DNA of 64,000 nucleotides from Gordonia asplenii (GCF_012933505.1 NZ_JABBNB010000015.1:62001-126000); one strand, 5' to 3'. Shown: positions 9,511 to 19,994, counted from the stretch's first letter. Notes: generated by a model from the sequence alone, not told the origin. A program made the numbers and translations.

Positions 9511-11009
9511 CCGTTACCTCCTCCGACTAGTGCGTTTATGACTGCTCGCCCGATGGGCGCTGCGATGGCGCCGCCGGTCGAGGCGTTGCCGAGTTGCCCG
9601 TTCTCCACTATCACTGCCACCGCGATTTTCGCATTAGCCGACGGTCCGAATGCGATGTACCACGAATAGGGCGTCTGACCAGCGCACGACGCCGCCTCGC
9701 AGTGTTCGGCGGTGCCCGTCTTGGATGCGATCGGAATCGATCCGCCGGAGCCGGCCGTGTGCTGTTCGGAGTCGATCATCAACTGCGTCAGCGTGGCCGC
9801 CTCGGTGGACGTAATGGGTTCGTTGATGGTCGTCGGCTGTGTGGTGTAAAGCGTCCGCAAGTCCGGTGCCTGCAGTTTCTCCACCAGATAGGGCTGCATC
9901 CGCACGCCGCCGTTGGCGACGGTCGCGGCGATGATCGCATTCTGCAGAGGGCTCATCACCACGCTTGCCTGCCCGATCGACGCCTGACCGAGAGTCGCGA
10001 GTCCGGGGATGTCGCCGGTCTGCGACGTTGCGCGGACCGGAATCGGGATTCCCGGCTGCGACTGGTTCATGCCGAATTTGGTCGCCATGTCGATCAGCGC
10101 GGACGTCGCATTGCTCATCTTGTGGATCGTGAGATCCGCGAACGCCGTATTGCACGAATACTGGAACGCCTGAGTCAGCGAGACGGTTCCGCCCGACGAG
10201 TCGGGGCACGTCTCCCCGGCGTAGTTGGTCATCGGTTCGGGCGAGTCGGGCAGCTGCAGCGTCGGCGACGCGGTGAGCCGGATGTCGGTGTGGATGCCCG
10301 CACGCAGTGCTGCCGCCGTCGTCACCACCTTGAACGTCGAGCCCGGCGGATACCGCTGATCGATCGCCCGATTCAGCATCGGTTGGTCGTTGGAGTTGTT
10401 CCACCGGGTCCATGCGCTTTCGCGGACGTTCTGATCGTGGCTGGCGAGCATGTTCGGGTCGTAGCTCGGCGCCGACGCCAACGCCAAGATGCGGCCGGTC
10501 GACGGCTCGATCGCCACCACCGACCCGCGGCATCCGCCGTCGCAGCCGTTGCGCAACGCGTTGTAGGCGACTTGCTGCAACTTGGGGTTGATGGTGGTCA
10601 CGACGTTTCCGCCGCGCGGATCGCGGCCGGAGAACATGTCGAGGAAGCGCTGGCCGAATAGTCGGTCATCGCTGCCGTTGAGGATCGGGTCCTGGTTCTT
10701 CTCAATGCGTTCGCTGGCGAACTGATACGAGAAATAGCCGGTGACCGGCGCGAATGCGGCTGCGCTGCGGTTGGGGTAGACCCGCAGGAACTTGAACCGG
10801 TCGTTGGTGGCGACGGAGTTGGCGATCACCATGCTGCCCGCCGTGATCAGGCCGCGCTGGCGAGAGTATTCGTCGATCAGCACGCGGCTGTTGCGGCTGT
10901 CGTTCTTGAGCGTGTCGGCCTTGAACACCTGAACGTAGGTCGCGTTGCCGATGAGGATGACCGCCATCACGACGACGACCATCGCGAGCCGTTGGATCTG
11001 CTTGTTCAT
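9507..11009 (-). CDS. pbpA: Class B penicillin-binding protein PbpA
   Basis: Peptidoglycan transpeptidase (D,D-transpeptidase) that crosslinks glycan made by its SEDS partner RodA, encoded next door. A single N-terminal helix (about 8-24) anchors a periplasmic dimerisation domain and a transpeptidase domain. The active-site motifs are Ser224 in STFK, SCN at 285-287 and Lys430-Thr-Gly. The 500-residue length fits mycobacterial PbpA (Rv0016c). I chose ATG 11009 (MNKQIQRL), which overlaps the rodA stop by 4 bp. The open frame continues upstream to 11540, but only as a shadow of rodA. Confidence 0.96.
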
Positions 11010-12466
11010 CGGCCCCGCCTCGGCGCCTGGTTGACGACCCGGGTGGGCAGGTCGTCGACCGCTGGGGTGGGCTTGCGTTTGACCGGATCGGGTTCGCGGG
11101 CCGCATTCGATATCCGGACGAGCAGCGCGACGAGGATGTAGTTCGCCAACAGCGACGATCCGCCGTAGGACATGAACGGTGTGGTGATGCCGGTCAGCGG
11201 AATCAGCTTGGTGACGCCGCCGACGACGACGAAGACCTGCATCGCCATGCTGAAAGCGAGCCCGGTGGCGAGGAGCTTGCCGAAGCTGTCGCGAACGGTG
11301 AGTCCGACGCGCAGACTGCGCACCACGAAGACCAGGTACAGGCAGATCACGGCGGCCAAGCCGAACAGTCCGAGTTCCTCGCCGATCGACGCGACGATGA
11401 AGTCGGTGTTGGCGAACGGGACGAGATTGGGGCGCCCGGATCCCAGTCCGGTCCCGAACAGACCGCCGGTGGCCAGGCCGAAGAGACTCTGGGCCACCTG
11501 ATAGCCGGTATTGGCGTAGTCGGCGAACGGGTCCTGCCACACGTGCACGCGCACCTGCAGGTGGGGGAACAACTGGTAGGCGGCGGTGGCGCCGACGACG
11601 AACAGCGTCAGGCCGATGATCACCCAGCCTATTCGGCCGGTCGCCGCGTACAGCAGCGCCAGGATGGTGCCGAAGATCAGCAGCGGTTCACCGAGGTCGT
11701 TCTGCACGGCGAAGATGGCCAGGGTGACACCCCAGGCGACCAGCAGCGGCCCCAGATCGCGTAGCCGCGGCAGGTCGACGCCCATGAAGTGTTTGCCCGC
11801 GGTAGTGAACAGATCGCGTTTCTTCACCAGCAGCGCGGCGGTGAAGATGACCAGCAGGATCTTTGCGAATTCACCGGGCTGGATATTGAAGAACGGGGTC
11901 CGGATCCAGTTCTTCGAGCCGTTGATCTCCGACATCGACGCCGGCAGCAGTGCCGGAATGGCGAGGAAGACCACACCGACGAGACCGAGGGTGTAGCCGT
12001 AGCGCGACAATGTCCGATGATCGCGGATGAAGATCAGGACCGCGGCGAATACGACGATGCCCAGGCCCGCCCACAGCAGCTGCTGGTCGGCGTTGTGGGT
12101 CGCCTCGCTCGCGGCGTCCATCGACTCGTCGGTACGTGCGGTACCGAGGTCGAGTCGGTGGACGATCACCAGACCCAGCCCGTTGAGCACCGCGATCAGC
12201 GGCAGCAACAGCGGATCCGCATACGGCGCATAGCGTCGAATCACGAAATGCGCGCACCCGAACAGCGCGACGTAACCGGCAACGTACTTCGCGAGATCCC
12301 AGGTGATGGTCTGTTCCTGGGCGGCTTCGACGATCAGCAATGCGACGGTGACCAGGCCGATCGCGAAACCCAGCAACACCAGTTCGGTACGACGTTCAGT
12401 GCGTTTGGGTTCGGTGCGGGGCGCTGCCGTCGGACCGGAGGTCGGGGCCGAGGGAGCTTGAGTCAT
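11006..12466 (-). CDS. rodA: SEDS glycosyltransferase RodA (FtsW/RodA/SpoVE)
   Basis: Polytopic membrane glycosyltransferase that polymerises lipid II into glycan strands for cell elongation, paired with PbpA. The 486 residues contain about ten to twelve membrane helices. The C-terminal third shows the family signature region ([16 protein letters not shown], the IGEE.G motif and [14 protein letters not shown]). Both N- and C-terminal tails are charged and cytoplasmic. It overlaps pstP upstream and pbpA downstream by 4 bp each (ATGA), so the genes are tightly coupled. Confidence 0.96.
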   Translation of the reverse strand: MTQAPSAPTSGPTAAPRTEPKRTERRTELVLLGFAIGLVTVALLIVEAAQEQTITWDLAKYVAGYVALFGCAHFVIRRYAPYADPLLLPLIAVLNGLGLVIVHRLDLGTARTDESMDAASEATHNADQQLLWAGLGIVVFAAVLIFIRDHRTLSRYGYTLGLVGVVFLAIPALLPASMSEINGSKNWIRTPFFNIQPGEFAKILLVIFTAALLVKKRDLFTTAGKHFMGVDLPRLRDLGPLLVAWGVTLAIFAVQNDLGEPLLIFGTILALLYAATGRIGWVIIGLTLFVVGATAAYQLFPHLQVRVHVWQDPFADYANTGYQVAQSLFGLATGGLFGTGLGSGRPNLVPFANTDFIVASIGEELGLFGLAAVICLYLVFVVRSLRVGLTVRDSFGKLLATGLAFSMAMQVFVVVGGVTKLIPLTGITTPFMSYGGSSLLANYILVALLVRISNAAREPDPVKRKPTPAVDDLPTRVVNQAPRRGR

Positions 12467-13938
12467 GACGACGACTTTCGGCAGCCACGGTTCTCGCCGG
12501 TGGGCGACGTTTCCGGAGCGCGCGTCGGAGCGGCCGTGAGGGTCGACGTCGGGGCCGGCGCGGGTGCCGGGTTACCCGTCGGTGCCGGTCCGGGCGCGAT
12601 CGTCTGCCCGGGCTGGGTCTGGCCGGGCGCGGGAACCGGAGCGGTCGTCGTCTGCTCGGCGCACAGTGGCAGCAGCGTCAGGTCGCGTACTTTCTGCTGG
12701 GCGTCGGGCAGCGAGAAGTTCTTGATGGCCCCGGATTGGATGGCGCCGCGACTGACCTCGTCGAGGACGCTCACCGGCAGTCCGGTGCACGGTCCTTCCG
12801 AGTTCACGTCGACGAACGACAGCTTGGGCGTGTCGTCGGTGAGGTCGCTGGCGCAGACGCGCTGGTAGGGCGAGCCGAGCGACACGAAGAGAATGCTGTC
12901 CGGAGTGCCCTGGAAGAGCACGACGTCGCCGTTCTGCTCGCCGACGTAGTAGTTGCTGTTGATCTTCGACCGGGTGATCAGCAGCGCGGCCACGATCACG
13001 GCGATCACCGCGACGACCGCGCCCACGATCAGCCAGATCCGCCACGGGGAACGCGTCGGAGTCTCCGGTTCGGGTTCGGTGATGGTCGGACGTTGCGGAG
13101 GCGCCGCCGGCGGGCGTAGCGCAGCGGCGCGCCCGGCCGCCGTCGACGGATTGGGGACGTAGCCTTCCTGATCGTCGCCGCCTGCGGCACCCCCGACGAT
13201 GGGTCGGGAGTCGCCGAGCTCGTCGGCGACGACGTCGGCGACGACGACGGTGACGTTGTCGGGTCCACCGCCGCGCAGGGCCAGCTCGATGAGCCGGTCC
13301 GCGCAGGCGCGATGGTCGGAGATGGAGCCGATGGTCTCCGACAGCGTCTCTTCGCTGACGACGTCGGACAGTCCGTCGCTGCACAGCACGTATCGATCGC
13401 CGACGCGGGCCTCACGCATCGTCAGCGTCGGCTCGACTTCGGTGCCGGTCAGAGCGCGCATGATCAGCGATCGCTGGGGGTGGGTGTGCGCCTGCTCGGG
13501 GGTGATGCGGCCCTCGTCGACGAGGGTCTGCACAAAGGTGTCGTCGCGGGTGATCTGGGTGAGTTGACCATCTCGGTATAGGTAGCCGCGGGAGTCGCCG
13601 ACGTGGCACAGGCCGATTCGCGGCCCGGCGAAGAGGATCGCGGTGAGGGTGGTGCCCATTCCGTCGAGCTCGGGTGAGCGCTCCACCTGAGCGGCGATCG
13701 CGGCGTTGCCTTCGGCGGTGGCGCGGGACAGCTTGTCGAGGAGGTTGCCGCCGGGTTCGTCGTCGTCGAGGGTGCGCAGCGCACCGATGACGAGCTGACT
13801 CGCGACTTCACCGGCGGCGTGACCGCCCATGCCGTCGGCGATGGCGAGCAGGCGGGCGCCCGCATACACCGAGTCTTCGTTGTTGGATCGCACCAAGCCG
13901 CGATCACTGCGCGCGATGTAGCGCAGAACGAGGGTCAC
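12463..13938 (-). CDS. pstP: PP2C-type Ser/Thr protein phosphatase PstP
   Basis: Metal-dependent phosphatase that reverses PknA/PknB phosphorylation. The cytoplasmic PP2C domain (about 1-235) shows [18 protein letters not shown] with metal-binding Asp35, the HVGDSRGYL motif and LCSDGLSD. A Pro-rich juxtamembrane segment precedes one membrane helix at about 303-325. The extracellular domain ends in an unusually long Pro/Ala/Thr tail with Pro-Ala-Pro runs. The 491 residues are slightly shorter than M. tuberculosis PstP. The GTG start overlaps the fhaB stop by 4 bp. Confidence 0.96.
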   Translation of the reverse strand: MTLVLRYIARSDRGLVRSNNEDSVYAGARLLAIADGMGGHAAGEVASQLVIGALRTLDDDEPGGNLLDKLSRATAEGNAAIAAQVERSPELDGMGTTLTAILFAGPRIGLCHVGDSRGYLYRDGQLTQITRDDTFVQTLVDEGRITPEQAHTHPQRSLIMRALTGTEVEPTLTMREARVGDRYVLCSDGLSDVVSEETLSETIGSISDHRACADRLIELALRGGGPDNVTVVVADVVADELGDSRPIVGGAAGGDDQEGYVPNPSTAAGRAAALRPPAAPPQRPTITEPEPETPTRSPWRIWLIVGAVVAVIAVIVAALLITRSKINSNYYVGEQNGDVVLFQGTPDSILFVSLGSPYQRVCASDLTDDTPKLSFVDVNSEGPCTGLPVSVLDEVSRGAIQSGAIKNFSLPDAQQKVRDLTLLPLCAEQTTTAPVPAPGQTQPGQTIAPGPAPTGNPAPAPAPTSTLTAAPTRAPETSPTGENRGCRKSSS

Positions 13939-14390
13939 GGGCGTAACTCAATCACGGTCTTGCCGATGCGGACCGGGGTATTGATCGGAACGCGTACAGC
14001 TGTGGTCACTTTGGCACGGTCGAGGTAGGTGCCGTTGGTGGAGCCGAGGTCTTCGACGTACCAGTCGTCGCCGCGGCGGGACAGCCGCGCATGACGCTCG
14101 GAGGCGTAGTCGTCGGTCAGAACCAGCGTCGAATCGTCGGCGCGGCCGAGAAGTACCGGTTGCTCGCCCAGGGTGATCCGCGTGTTTGCCAACGCACCGT
14201 GGGTCACCACGAGATAACGGGCCGAACCCTTCCCGGAGCTCTTGCGATCGCGACGTGCAGCGCTGGTCAGCCCGGACAGGCGGCCGCCCAGGCCGATGTC
14301 GGAGCGGACGGCGCGAATCACTGCGAACACGAACAGCCACAGGAGCACGAGGAACCCGATTCGGGTCAACTGCAGCACAATGCCCTGCAT
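13935..14390 (-). CDS. fhaB: FHA-domain membrane protein FhaB (FipA)
   Basis: Phosphothreonine-reading adaptor, a known PknA/PknB substrate that links signalling to the divisome in mycobacteria. The 151-residue protein has an N-terminal membrane helix (about 5-27), a basic linker and a C-terminal FHA domain with GRADDS, SERHARL and LGSTNGTYLDR. The SD GGGAGGT precedes ATG 14390. It heads the coupled operon that runs to pknB; fhaA lies 209 bp upstream in the same direction. Confidence 0.95.
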   Translation of the reverse strand: MQGIVLQLTRIGFLVLLWLFVFAVIRAVRSDIGLGGRLSGLTSAARRDRKSSGKGSARYLVVTHGALANTRITLGEQPVLLGRADDSTLVLTDDYASERHARLSRRGDDWYVEDLGSTNGTYLDRAKVTTAVRVPINTPVRIGKTVIELRP

Positions 14391-14430
14391 GACTGGCGTT
14401 CACCTCCCGCCGCTTATCGGCTAACTCAGC

Positions 14431-14451
14431 GTCGGACCCCTTCGGGGCGAC
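14431..14451 (-). terminator. Possible hairpin between fhaA and fhaB
   Basis: A short GC hairpin (GTCG-GA-CCCC, loop TTC, GGGG-CGAC) sits in the 209-bp gap. There is no T-run, so it may be a weak terminator or only RNA structure. Nothing else stands out in the gap. Confidence 0.3.
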
Positions 14452-14599
14452 GGTCACAGGAAAAGATGGAGGCCGCGGCAGCGCGGTCTCGAATGAATCC
14501 TATTGGGAAAGAATCTGATCCCATCGGAGCGCCATGTGACAGTTCGGTATCGACTTGCTGGGAGTCAGTCGAATCGCCGACGACGCATGGAGCCCTTGA

Positions 14600-15733
14600 C
14601 TATCCGAAACGAACCGAAATGTCGGAGTGGCCGACGCGGATGCGGTCGCCGTCGTGCAGTTCCCAGCTGCTGACGGTCACATCGTTGACGGTGGTGCCGT
14701 TGGTGGAGTTGAGGTCGGTGAGCATCGCGGTGCTGCCGTCCCAGCGGATCTCGACGTGACGTCGAGAGACGCCGGTGTCGGGGAGGCGGAACTGCGCGTC
14801 CTGGCCTCGGCCGATCACATTGGAGCCCTCGTGGAGTGAGAAGGTGCGGTTGCTGCCGTCCTCGAGGAGCAGCGTGATCGACGACGGCGCGTAGCCCTGC
14901 TGGCCGTAACCGCCCTGGTAGCCGCCTTGCTGGCCATACCCCTGCTGGCCGTATCCGCCCTGCTGACCGTAGCCCTGCTGGTCGTACCCGCCCTGGTCAT
15001 AGCCTTGCTGGTAACCCTGCTGGTCGTAGCCGCGTTGGTCGTAGCCTTGCTGGTAGCCCTGCTGGTCGTATCCGCGCTGATCGTAGTTCTGTTGGTCGTA
15101 TCCGCGCTGGTCGTATCCGCCGCCCTGCTGATTACCGCCCTGCTGGTAGCCCGGCTGCTGGCCGTAACCCTGCTCGTAGTGAGCCTGGTCGTCGTAGCCG
15201 CCCTGCTGGTAGCCACCCTGGTCGTATCCGCCCTGCTGGTAGCCGGCATCCCCGCCGGGGCGACGGTCGTATGGGGGATTCTGGGACATGTGAGGGGCTC
15301 CTACCTGTGCGTTTTCGCCTTGTGGGTTCTGCGGTTGCGCCTGACGGATCGGACGCGGTCTGGCATCGGGATTGACAGTGCCACTGGCGTGGAACTTCCC
15401 GGTGTGCTGGTTCGCTTCTTCGAACTCTACGACTACGGCGCCATACGTCTGCCAACCATTGTCGCTTATGAAGTTTTCCAGATGTTTGGAGAAGGTCTTG
15501 CGATTCAGTTCATATTCTTCGGTGACGTGCTGAAAATCGGACGGACTCAACAGCAGGGTGTAGCTGTTCGCCGCGAGGATCGCGCCGTCACCGAGGTCTT
15601 CGAGGGAGTCCTCGGCCGCCTGACACAGCTTCTGCTCAATCTCCTGGGGCTCGACTTTCCCGCCGAACACCCGGGCGAAGCTGCCGTCGACGGCGTTCTC
15701 CAGCTTCCGTTCGAAGCGGCGTAGGCTCTTCAC
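14600..15733 (-). CDS. fhaA: FHA-domain protein FhaA (DUF3662)
   Basis: Phosphothreonine-binding scaffold phosphorylated by PknB; in mycobacteria it binds MviN/FhaB-type partners and regulates peptidoglycan synthesis. Domains: an N-terminal DUF3662 (about 1-125, starting [15 protein letters not shown]), a Gln/Tyr/Gly-rich disordered middle (about 160-285) and a C-terminal FHA domain with [15 protein letters not shown] and [13 protein letters not shown] chose GTG 15733 because a strong SD (GGGAGGT) sits 7 bp upstream; the open frame extends to 15814 without support. It reads away from tRNA-Leu. The Q/Y/G middle is much richer than in M. tuberculosis FhaA. Confidence 0.94.
   Translation of the reverse strand: MKSLRRFERKLENAVDGSFARVFGGKVEPQEIEQKLCQAAEDSLEDLGDGAILAANSYTLLLSPSDFQHVTEEYELNRKTFSKHLENFISDNGWQTYGAVVVEFEEANQHTGKFHASGTVNPDARPRPIRQAQPQNPQGENAQVGAPHMSQNPPYDRRPGGDAGYQQGGYDQGGYQQGGYDDQAHYEQGYGQQPGYQQGGNQQGGGYDQRGYDQQNYDQRGYDQQGYQQGYDQRGYDQQGYQQGYDQGGYDQQGYGQQGGYGQQGYGQQGGYQGGYGQQGYAPSSITLLLEDGSNRTFSLHEGSNVIGRGQDAQFRLPDTGVSRRHVEIRWDGSTAMLTDLNSTNGTTVNDVTVSSWELHDGDRIRVGHSDISVRFG
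14890..15245 (-). repeat. Degenerate QGYDQ-coding repeat inside fhaA
   Basis: Near-tandem repeats of codons for Gly, Tyr, Asp and Gln (motifs [10 protein letters not shown] and RGYDQ) encode about 120 disordered residues. The DNA is repetitive enough to slip or recombine, so copy number may vary between strains. Confidence 0.8.
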
Positions 15734-15925
15734 CGGGCACCTCCCTTCAGTGCGTAGATATTCTCGGCGTGTCGGTGCGACCCCGGATCGATGTTCGATG
15801 ATACCGAAGAGCACCGCCGCAAGTCGGGTCGCGGGCGGTGCCGTCCAGCGGATTTACGTTTTGCGCGCGCACCGTGCTAACGTCTTCGAGTCCTTAGCGG
15901 ACAGCTCACCGACTGCGGTGGCCAC

Positions 15926-16008
15926 GGGCGAGTGGCGGAATGGCAGACGCGCTGGCTTCAGGTGCCAGTGTCCTTCGGGACGTGGGGGTTCAAGTCCCCC
16001 TTCGCCCA
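15926..16008 (+). tRNA. tRNA-Leu (anticodon CAG)
   Basis: Reads codon CUG. The acceptor stem GGGCGAG pairs with the 3' TTCGCCC and the discriminator is A; CCA is not encoded. The anticodon arm is CTGGC-TTCAGGT-GCCAG with anticodon CAG at 15959-15961, followed by a short variable arm and a clear T-arm (GGGGG-TTCAAGT-CCCCC). Position beside fhaA matches leuT of M. tuberculosis. Such tRNA 3' ends are common integration sites and the region beyond is irregular, but no second copy of the 3' end was seen in the window. Confidence 0.95.
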
Positions 16009-16034
16009 CAGCGAGCAGTTCAGCTCAGAACATG

Positions 16035-16068
16035 AGGTCAGGTTGCGAAATGCGGCCTGACCTTTTGT
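16035..16068 (+). terminator. Intrinsic terminator after tRNA-Leu
   Basis: Perfect 8-bp stem AGGTCAGG / CCTGACCT with a 13-nt loop, followed directly by TTTGTTG. It lies 27 bp after the tRNA. Confidence 0.8.
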
Positions 16069-16647
16069 TGTGGGTGACTCTTTCGGTTGACTTGGAAATA
16101 TGCTTTGGGCATTGATTCCCTGCTCAAGTCGCATGTGGTGCGCTTTGCGGACAGCGCCGACCGAACGGGATTTTCTAGCCTGTTGCGGGCGAGGTCAACC
16201 CGGTCACCAGATAGTCAGCTAAGGGCGCCGCAAAGTCGATCTGGTGTCCGATCCGATTTGTCCGAATCACCGACGTACGCGTCATGTAGCACGATCCGAC
16301 GCTCGACGATGTCGAGGGACTGGCGACTGGCTCGCGATCTCATCAAGGCCGGAGATTTACCGAGTGCGCTCGGTCAGCGCGACGTCCTCGTCGCGCACCA
16401 GCTTGCCGGGACCGGGGAAGGAGGCTGGCCCGACCGCTGCCGGCACCTTCGTGCCCGTAATATCCGGTTCTGTTCTTCGGTGTTTCGGAGGACTTTCAGC
16501 CTGCAAGTCAGACAGGCTCTCGGGAGACGGCGACCGCCGAGTCAGATACTTCTCGATCACTGCACCTGAACGCTTCCGGCCCGCAGGCACGGGGGTCGGG
16601 CACGCCAAGTAATTACGTGTCTCCCAACCACGTCGACGGGCACCTTC
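16069..16647. other. Irregular stretch without a confident gene
   Basis: About 580 bp of more AT-rich, irregular sequence. Several short frames are open on both strands (for example 16357-16794 on the minus strand), but none has a ribosome site, codon bias or a recognised domain. It probably holds remains of lost genes. Confidence 0.5.
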
Positions 16648-17268
16648 GTGGACGATTCGACCCATGCGCACGGAAACGTAAGCATGTGCTACGGCAGGTT
16701 CATCACTCGTGGTGGCGTCGTGGTGGCGATCGTCTGGTCCGACACGCTGTCGTATGTGATGAGGCAGGAACTCGATGCCAGAGCCATCCAGCACTTCTCG
16801 CTGGGCAACATCTCAACGAACCAGGCATAGGACATCGGCGGCAACTTCCAATGGAACCAGCGGAAGACCGAACTCGGGTCCGACTCATGGATCAGCGGCC
16901 CGGACACCGTAGAGATGAATCCCTTCGATGTCGGTGACGTCCAGATCGAGGCGTACTATCCGTCGCCGAGTGAGGGCACGTATCATCTCACGCACGATCA
17001 TGTAACGGTACACATCGTGGAAGGACCAAGCCTGGGAGCCACGTTGACGGCGCATCCCAATTGCGGATGCCCGACTTTCAATGTCCGGCCATCAGTAGTG
17101 GTCAACGTCATTTCTAGTCACATCCGCATCTCGGGGGAGATAAAAGAAAGGCCGTACCATCGCTATCACACTGGAAGACACGTTGGCCGCCGTCAGTCTT
17201 CTACTCAACGCCGAATCGTGTTCACGCGTCTCCGGCACTGCCGAATACAAGTCTTGGGGCAAGAGTGA
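16648..17268 (+). pseudogene. Hypothetical protein gene broken by an in-frame TAG
   Basis: One frame reads protein-like sequence on both sides of a single TAG at 16828-16830. Before it are DDSTHAHGNVSMCYGRF and VVAIVWSDTLSYVMRQE; after it are DIGGNFQWNQRKTELGSD, WISGPDTVEMNPFDVGDV and a stretch through CGCPTFNVRP. The amino-acid character is continuous and globular, so I read it as one gene with a nonsense mutation. The downstream end is uncertain: the frame runs on to 17268 but overlaps the start of the next gene, so the true stop may also have been lost. Start GTG 16648 is a guess. The family is not recognised. Reassignment of TAG is not supported elsewhere in the window. Confidence 0.45.
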
Positions 17269-17806
17269 GCTGATCGGACCGCCGAAACGTGTCAACACCG
17301 TGGAGTTTGTTGTCGACAACCAACTTGGCAGTTGGTCCGAAGACGCCGTCGGGTACGGCGAAGGGCGTCGTTACTCGAAGGACACCGGGCAAGAGTACGT
17401 CGATAATGGCGGCGAAGTAATTGAGTACCTCGCCGGAATTTCGAATTGGCCACTCCTCATCAAGATGTTGAGGCCGAGCAGATTCGAAATCTGGGGACGG
17501 ATCGGAGACAAGTGGCGACCTAAAGGTGCGGAGTCCGTTGATCACGGATATCTTCTGCACCTGAACCGTGACACATCGCCGGCAACCGCCGAATTGTTCA
17601 TCGATACCACGTTTTCGTTACCTACTAGGTGGACCGAGATTCACCCTCCCGGTCCCACCGTCGGAGCGAAGAGGGAGGTCGAGATCAAAGGCTTGCATAT
17701 CCCCCCTGAGTGGAAGCGACTCACGGGAATGGACATGTCCGAGAAAGGTGAAGACCTAATATCTTCTATGGTCAAAGACAAGAAAGACGACGGACTTGCC
17801 TTCTGA
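17183..17806 (+). CDS. Hypothetical protein
   Basis: A 207-residue protein with normal globular composition (for example VEFVVDNQLGSWSEDAVGYG and ELFIDTTFSLPTRWTEIHPP). It ends in a charged tail, KDKKDDGLAF. There is no signal peptide, membrane helix or known domain. The coding character begins upstream of the TTG at 17183 (TIAITLEDT precedes it in frame, after a stop at 17141) but no ATG or GTG is available, so the start may be TTG or the 5' end may be damaged. It follows the broken gene at 16648 and may have worked with it. GC is lower than in the flanking core genes, consistent with acquired DNA. Confidence 0.6.
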   Translation: MAAVSLLLNAESCSRVSGTAEYKSWGKSELIGPPKRVNTVEFVVDNQLGSWSEDAVGYGEGRRYSKDTGQEYVDNGGEVIEYLAGISNWPLLIKMLRPSRFEIWGRIGDKWRPKGAESVDHGYLLHLNRDTSPATAELFIDTTFSLPTRWTEIHPPGPTVGAKREVEIKGLHIPPEWKRLTGMDMSEKGEDLISSMVKDKKDDGLAF

Positions 17807-17836
17807 GTTAGTGTCGAATTCGGTCGGACGGTGCGC

Positions 17837-17863
17837 GACATAGAAGACATAGAAGACATAGAA
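17837..17863 (+). repeat. 9-bp tandem repeat, three copies
   Basis: GACATAGAA is repeated three times head to tail. It lies in the 324-bp gap 17807-18130, which otherwise holds no convincing gene. The small open frames across it (17831-18064 plus, 17641-18132 minus) are weak. Confidence 0.8.
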
Positions 17864-18130
17864 CGAAGACGGGATATGCCACGACGTTTTGGGGGTCTCG
17901 ACGCGAATAGGAGCGGGAACCTGGCTATTGCGCCGCGCCCTGGTAGTAGTCGTTCAGCTGCCTCACCCGAAACGGGCTGGATGAGACGAAACGATGAGCA
18001 GCTGTCGGGACTCGGCGACCCGCGAGTGTCGTTGAGGACGACGAGATCGACACCGACCGTGTAATCGCGGCGGTTACCTGAGACTGCGGCACCGGGAGCG
18101 AGTAGGGACGGCGTGGCGGTCACGGTCGGC

Positions 18131-18600
18131 ATGAGTGCTGATGGGCGCTTCCCCGATGATCCAGAACGGCATGCGGCTGAGTTGGTGTTCGGCGAATCGG
18201 GGCAATAACTCTCACTTCTCAGCGCCCAGTCTTCGAGTGGGAATCTCAGAACGTGTCGCCGCCGCGGGATCCGATCGGTGTTGTCGTCGACACGCTGATC
18301 GTCGGTCAGCTGGAATTGCTAGTTCGATCGGCGGGGCGAGTAGCAGATACTCGCGGCTTCGCCGGAAACTGGCGGTTCGCCGTCGCGAACGGATTGTGGG
18401 GGAGGCGCGCGCTGTCGGACGTCGAAGCTCGTTGGGGTGGAAGCGGCACGACGTATAGCAAGAACGTATACACGCGGGCGGCCGAGGCGTCCTGCGACGA
18501 CATCAGTCGATCACCTCGTCGGGTCGTTGAGTATTTAGTGGCACCGCTTCTGCGGGGTCTCGATGCTCACGAACGCTGGTCCGACTACTTCGACTCGTGA
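18131..18600 (+). pseudogene. Frameshifted fragment of a hypothetical protein
   Basis: ATG 18131 opens a frame reading MSADGRFPDDPERHAAELV and FGESGQ before TAA 18206-18208. The +2 frame, open from 18181, continues in matching style with ITLTSQRPVFEWESQNVSPP, then PIGVVVDTLIVGQLELLV and GGSGTTYSKNVYTRAAEA to the stop at 18600. Both parts look like real protein, so a one-base indel near 18181-18205 is the simplest reading. The end overlaps the convergent AlbA_2 gene by 16 bp. No family is recognised. An alternative is a short intact gene starting at GTG 18253. Confidence 0.5.
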
Positions 18601-19994
18601 CCAGCGCCCGGTGCTGGTTCACCCTGTGGGAGGAAGTCTGAGATCGAGGTGGTGATGTTGTTGGCGATCCAGTCGCGAAGGCCGGTGAGTGTCGTTCCGA
18701 CGGTATCGGAGTGATGTCCGTCGGGGGTGAATAGTCGTGGTTCGTCGATGCTGAGTTCGGCGAGCATATCGGTGGCCAATTGGTAGGTGGCTCGGGCGAT
18801 GCTCGGGTAGTCGCGGGTGGCGCCGAGCGGGACGGTGACGGTTAATGGGGTGAGATGGCCGGCGGCCAGGGACTCGTCGTTTCCGTAGTAGCCATAGCCT
18901 GGGCCGGGATCGGTGTTGGGGACGCACATGCCCGCCGATGAGCGGGCGGGGTGAAGTTGGGCGATCACTTCGAGTTCGCCGGTGGCGTCGGTGTCGAGGG
19001 CGTGATCGACGAGTAGTGCCAGGCTGGTGAACATTGCCCATTCCATGCGGTCGGACGACACCCAGACCGTCGCAGCGCCACCCTGAGCGGAGACATTGGC
19101 TTCGGAGCGGACGGCTTGGCCGATGTAGCCGTTGCCGGTGTGGCCGAGTTCGATGTGTAGGTTGTCGCCTGCGGTCGCCGCGCCGCGCCAGCCGTGTGAG
19201 GTGAAGATGGTGCGGCGCACCGCGGTCGACGGCGTGTCGAGCAATGGGGATGACATCCTGGGTGCCAAGGCCGGTCGGTTGGCCTGCCATGTCTTGAGGA
19301 AGGTCTGTTCGGCGAGGCGGGCGTCCGGCCCGGGTGGCCGGGCGCCGGGTTGGGTGGGGGCGCAGGCGACGGTGAGCCACCAGTCGTCGGTTCTGCGTTG
19401 CCGGGCAACCCCTTCGGCGTGGACGGTGCGGGCGCGGGTGGCGACGTCGACGCGAGCTGCGAAGCGGTCGCGGTAGCGGGTGGCGAGTTCGGCTTCATGG
19501 AGCCAGCGGGTGGTGGTGGCGTCGCGGACGGGGAAGGCGGGCTGCTTCTCGGATCCCTGTTCGATGGCGTGGGGTGCGCTCGGGCTGCGGGGCACTACAA
19601 TGGCCGCGAATCGGCGGCCGGTGTTGTTGTCGGGGATGTCGAGGACGCTGATGTGTAGGTAGGGGCGGATGCGGGCAGAGCAGGCGGTGCGGATCTGGCG
19701 GTGAAGGTCGTCGAAGTCGTCTGTAAACGGGATTGCGGCGCAGGCGCGGGCGGCATCGTCTTCGTCGACGCCGAGCACGATGATTCCGCCGAGGTGGTTG
19801 GCGAGGGCGGCGACGTCCTTGGCGATCTCGTCGCCTTTGCCGGAGGGGTAGGGGCTGCGTTTCCAGTCGAGTTGTTCGTCCTCGGTGATGCGGTTGTCGA
19901 TCGCTCGGCGGATCGCCTCGGCGTCGAGTCGGGTGATGGGAGTTCCGAGGAGGTCTGAGAGGCGCGCGAAGGTCGGCATCTGACCAATTGTCAC
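18585..19994 (-). CDS. AlbA_2 (Schlafen-type) putative DNA-binding protein
   Basis: 469 residues. The N-terminal half (about 30-165) matches the AlbA_2/Schlafen domain: acidic ITEDEQLDWKRSPYP, then KDVAALANHLGGIIVLGVDE and a downstream RPYLHISVLDI strand. These domains bind nucleic acid or act as nucleases in defence and regulatory proteins; their biochemical role in bacteria is mostly unproven. The C-terminal ~280 residues show no known domain. Start MTIGQMPTF at 19994 or MPTFARL at 19979. It stands alone in the irregular region after tRNA-Leu, with no partner gene that would define a defence system. Confidence 0.75.
   Translation of the reverse strand: MTIGQMPTFARLSDLLGTPITRLDAEAIRRAIDNRITEDEQLDWKRSPYPSGKGDEIAKDVAALANHLGGIIVLGVDEDDAARACAAIPFTDDFDDLHRQIRTACSARIRPYLHISVLDIPDNNTGRRFAAIVVPRSPSAPHAIEQGSEKQPAFPVRDATTTRWLHEAELATRYRDRFAARVDVATRARTVHAEGVARQRRTDDWWLTVACAPTQPGARPPGPDARLAEQTFLKTWQANRPALAPRMSSPLLDTPSTAVRRTIFTSHGWRGAATAGDNLHIELGHTGNGYIGQAVRSEANVSAQGGAATVWVSSDRMEWAMFTSLALLVDHALDTDATGELEVIAQLHPARSSAGMCVPNTDPGPGYGYYGNDESLAAGHLTPLTVTVPLGATRDYPSIARATYQLATDMLAELSIDEPRLFTPDGHHSDTVGTTLTGLRDWIANNITTSISDFLPQGEPAPGAGHESK

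Noticed and set aside
16357..16794. Minus-strand protein with PSPESLSDLQAESPPKHRRT
   Set aside because: No ribosome site, no known family and partial overlap with the broken plus-strand gene; kept only as part of an irregular stretch.
16648..17268. Stop-codon reassignment or selenocysteine/pyrrolysine readthrough at TAG 16828
   Set aside because: TAG ends clear genes elsewhere (fhaA at 14600), there is no suppressor tRNA in view and the neighbourhood is decayed.
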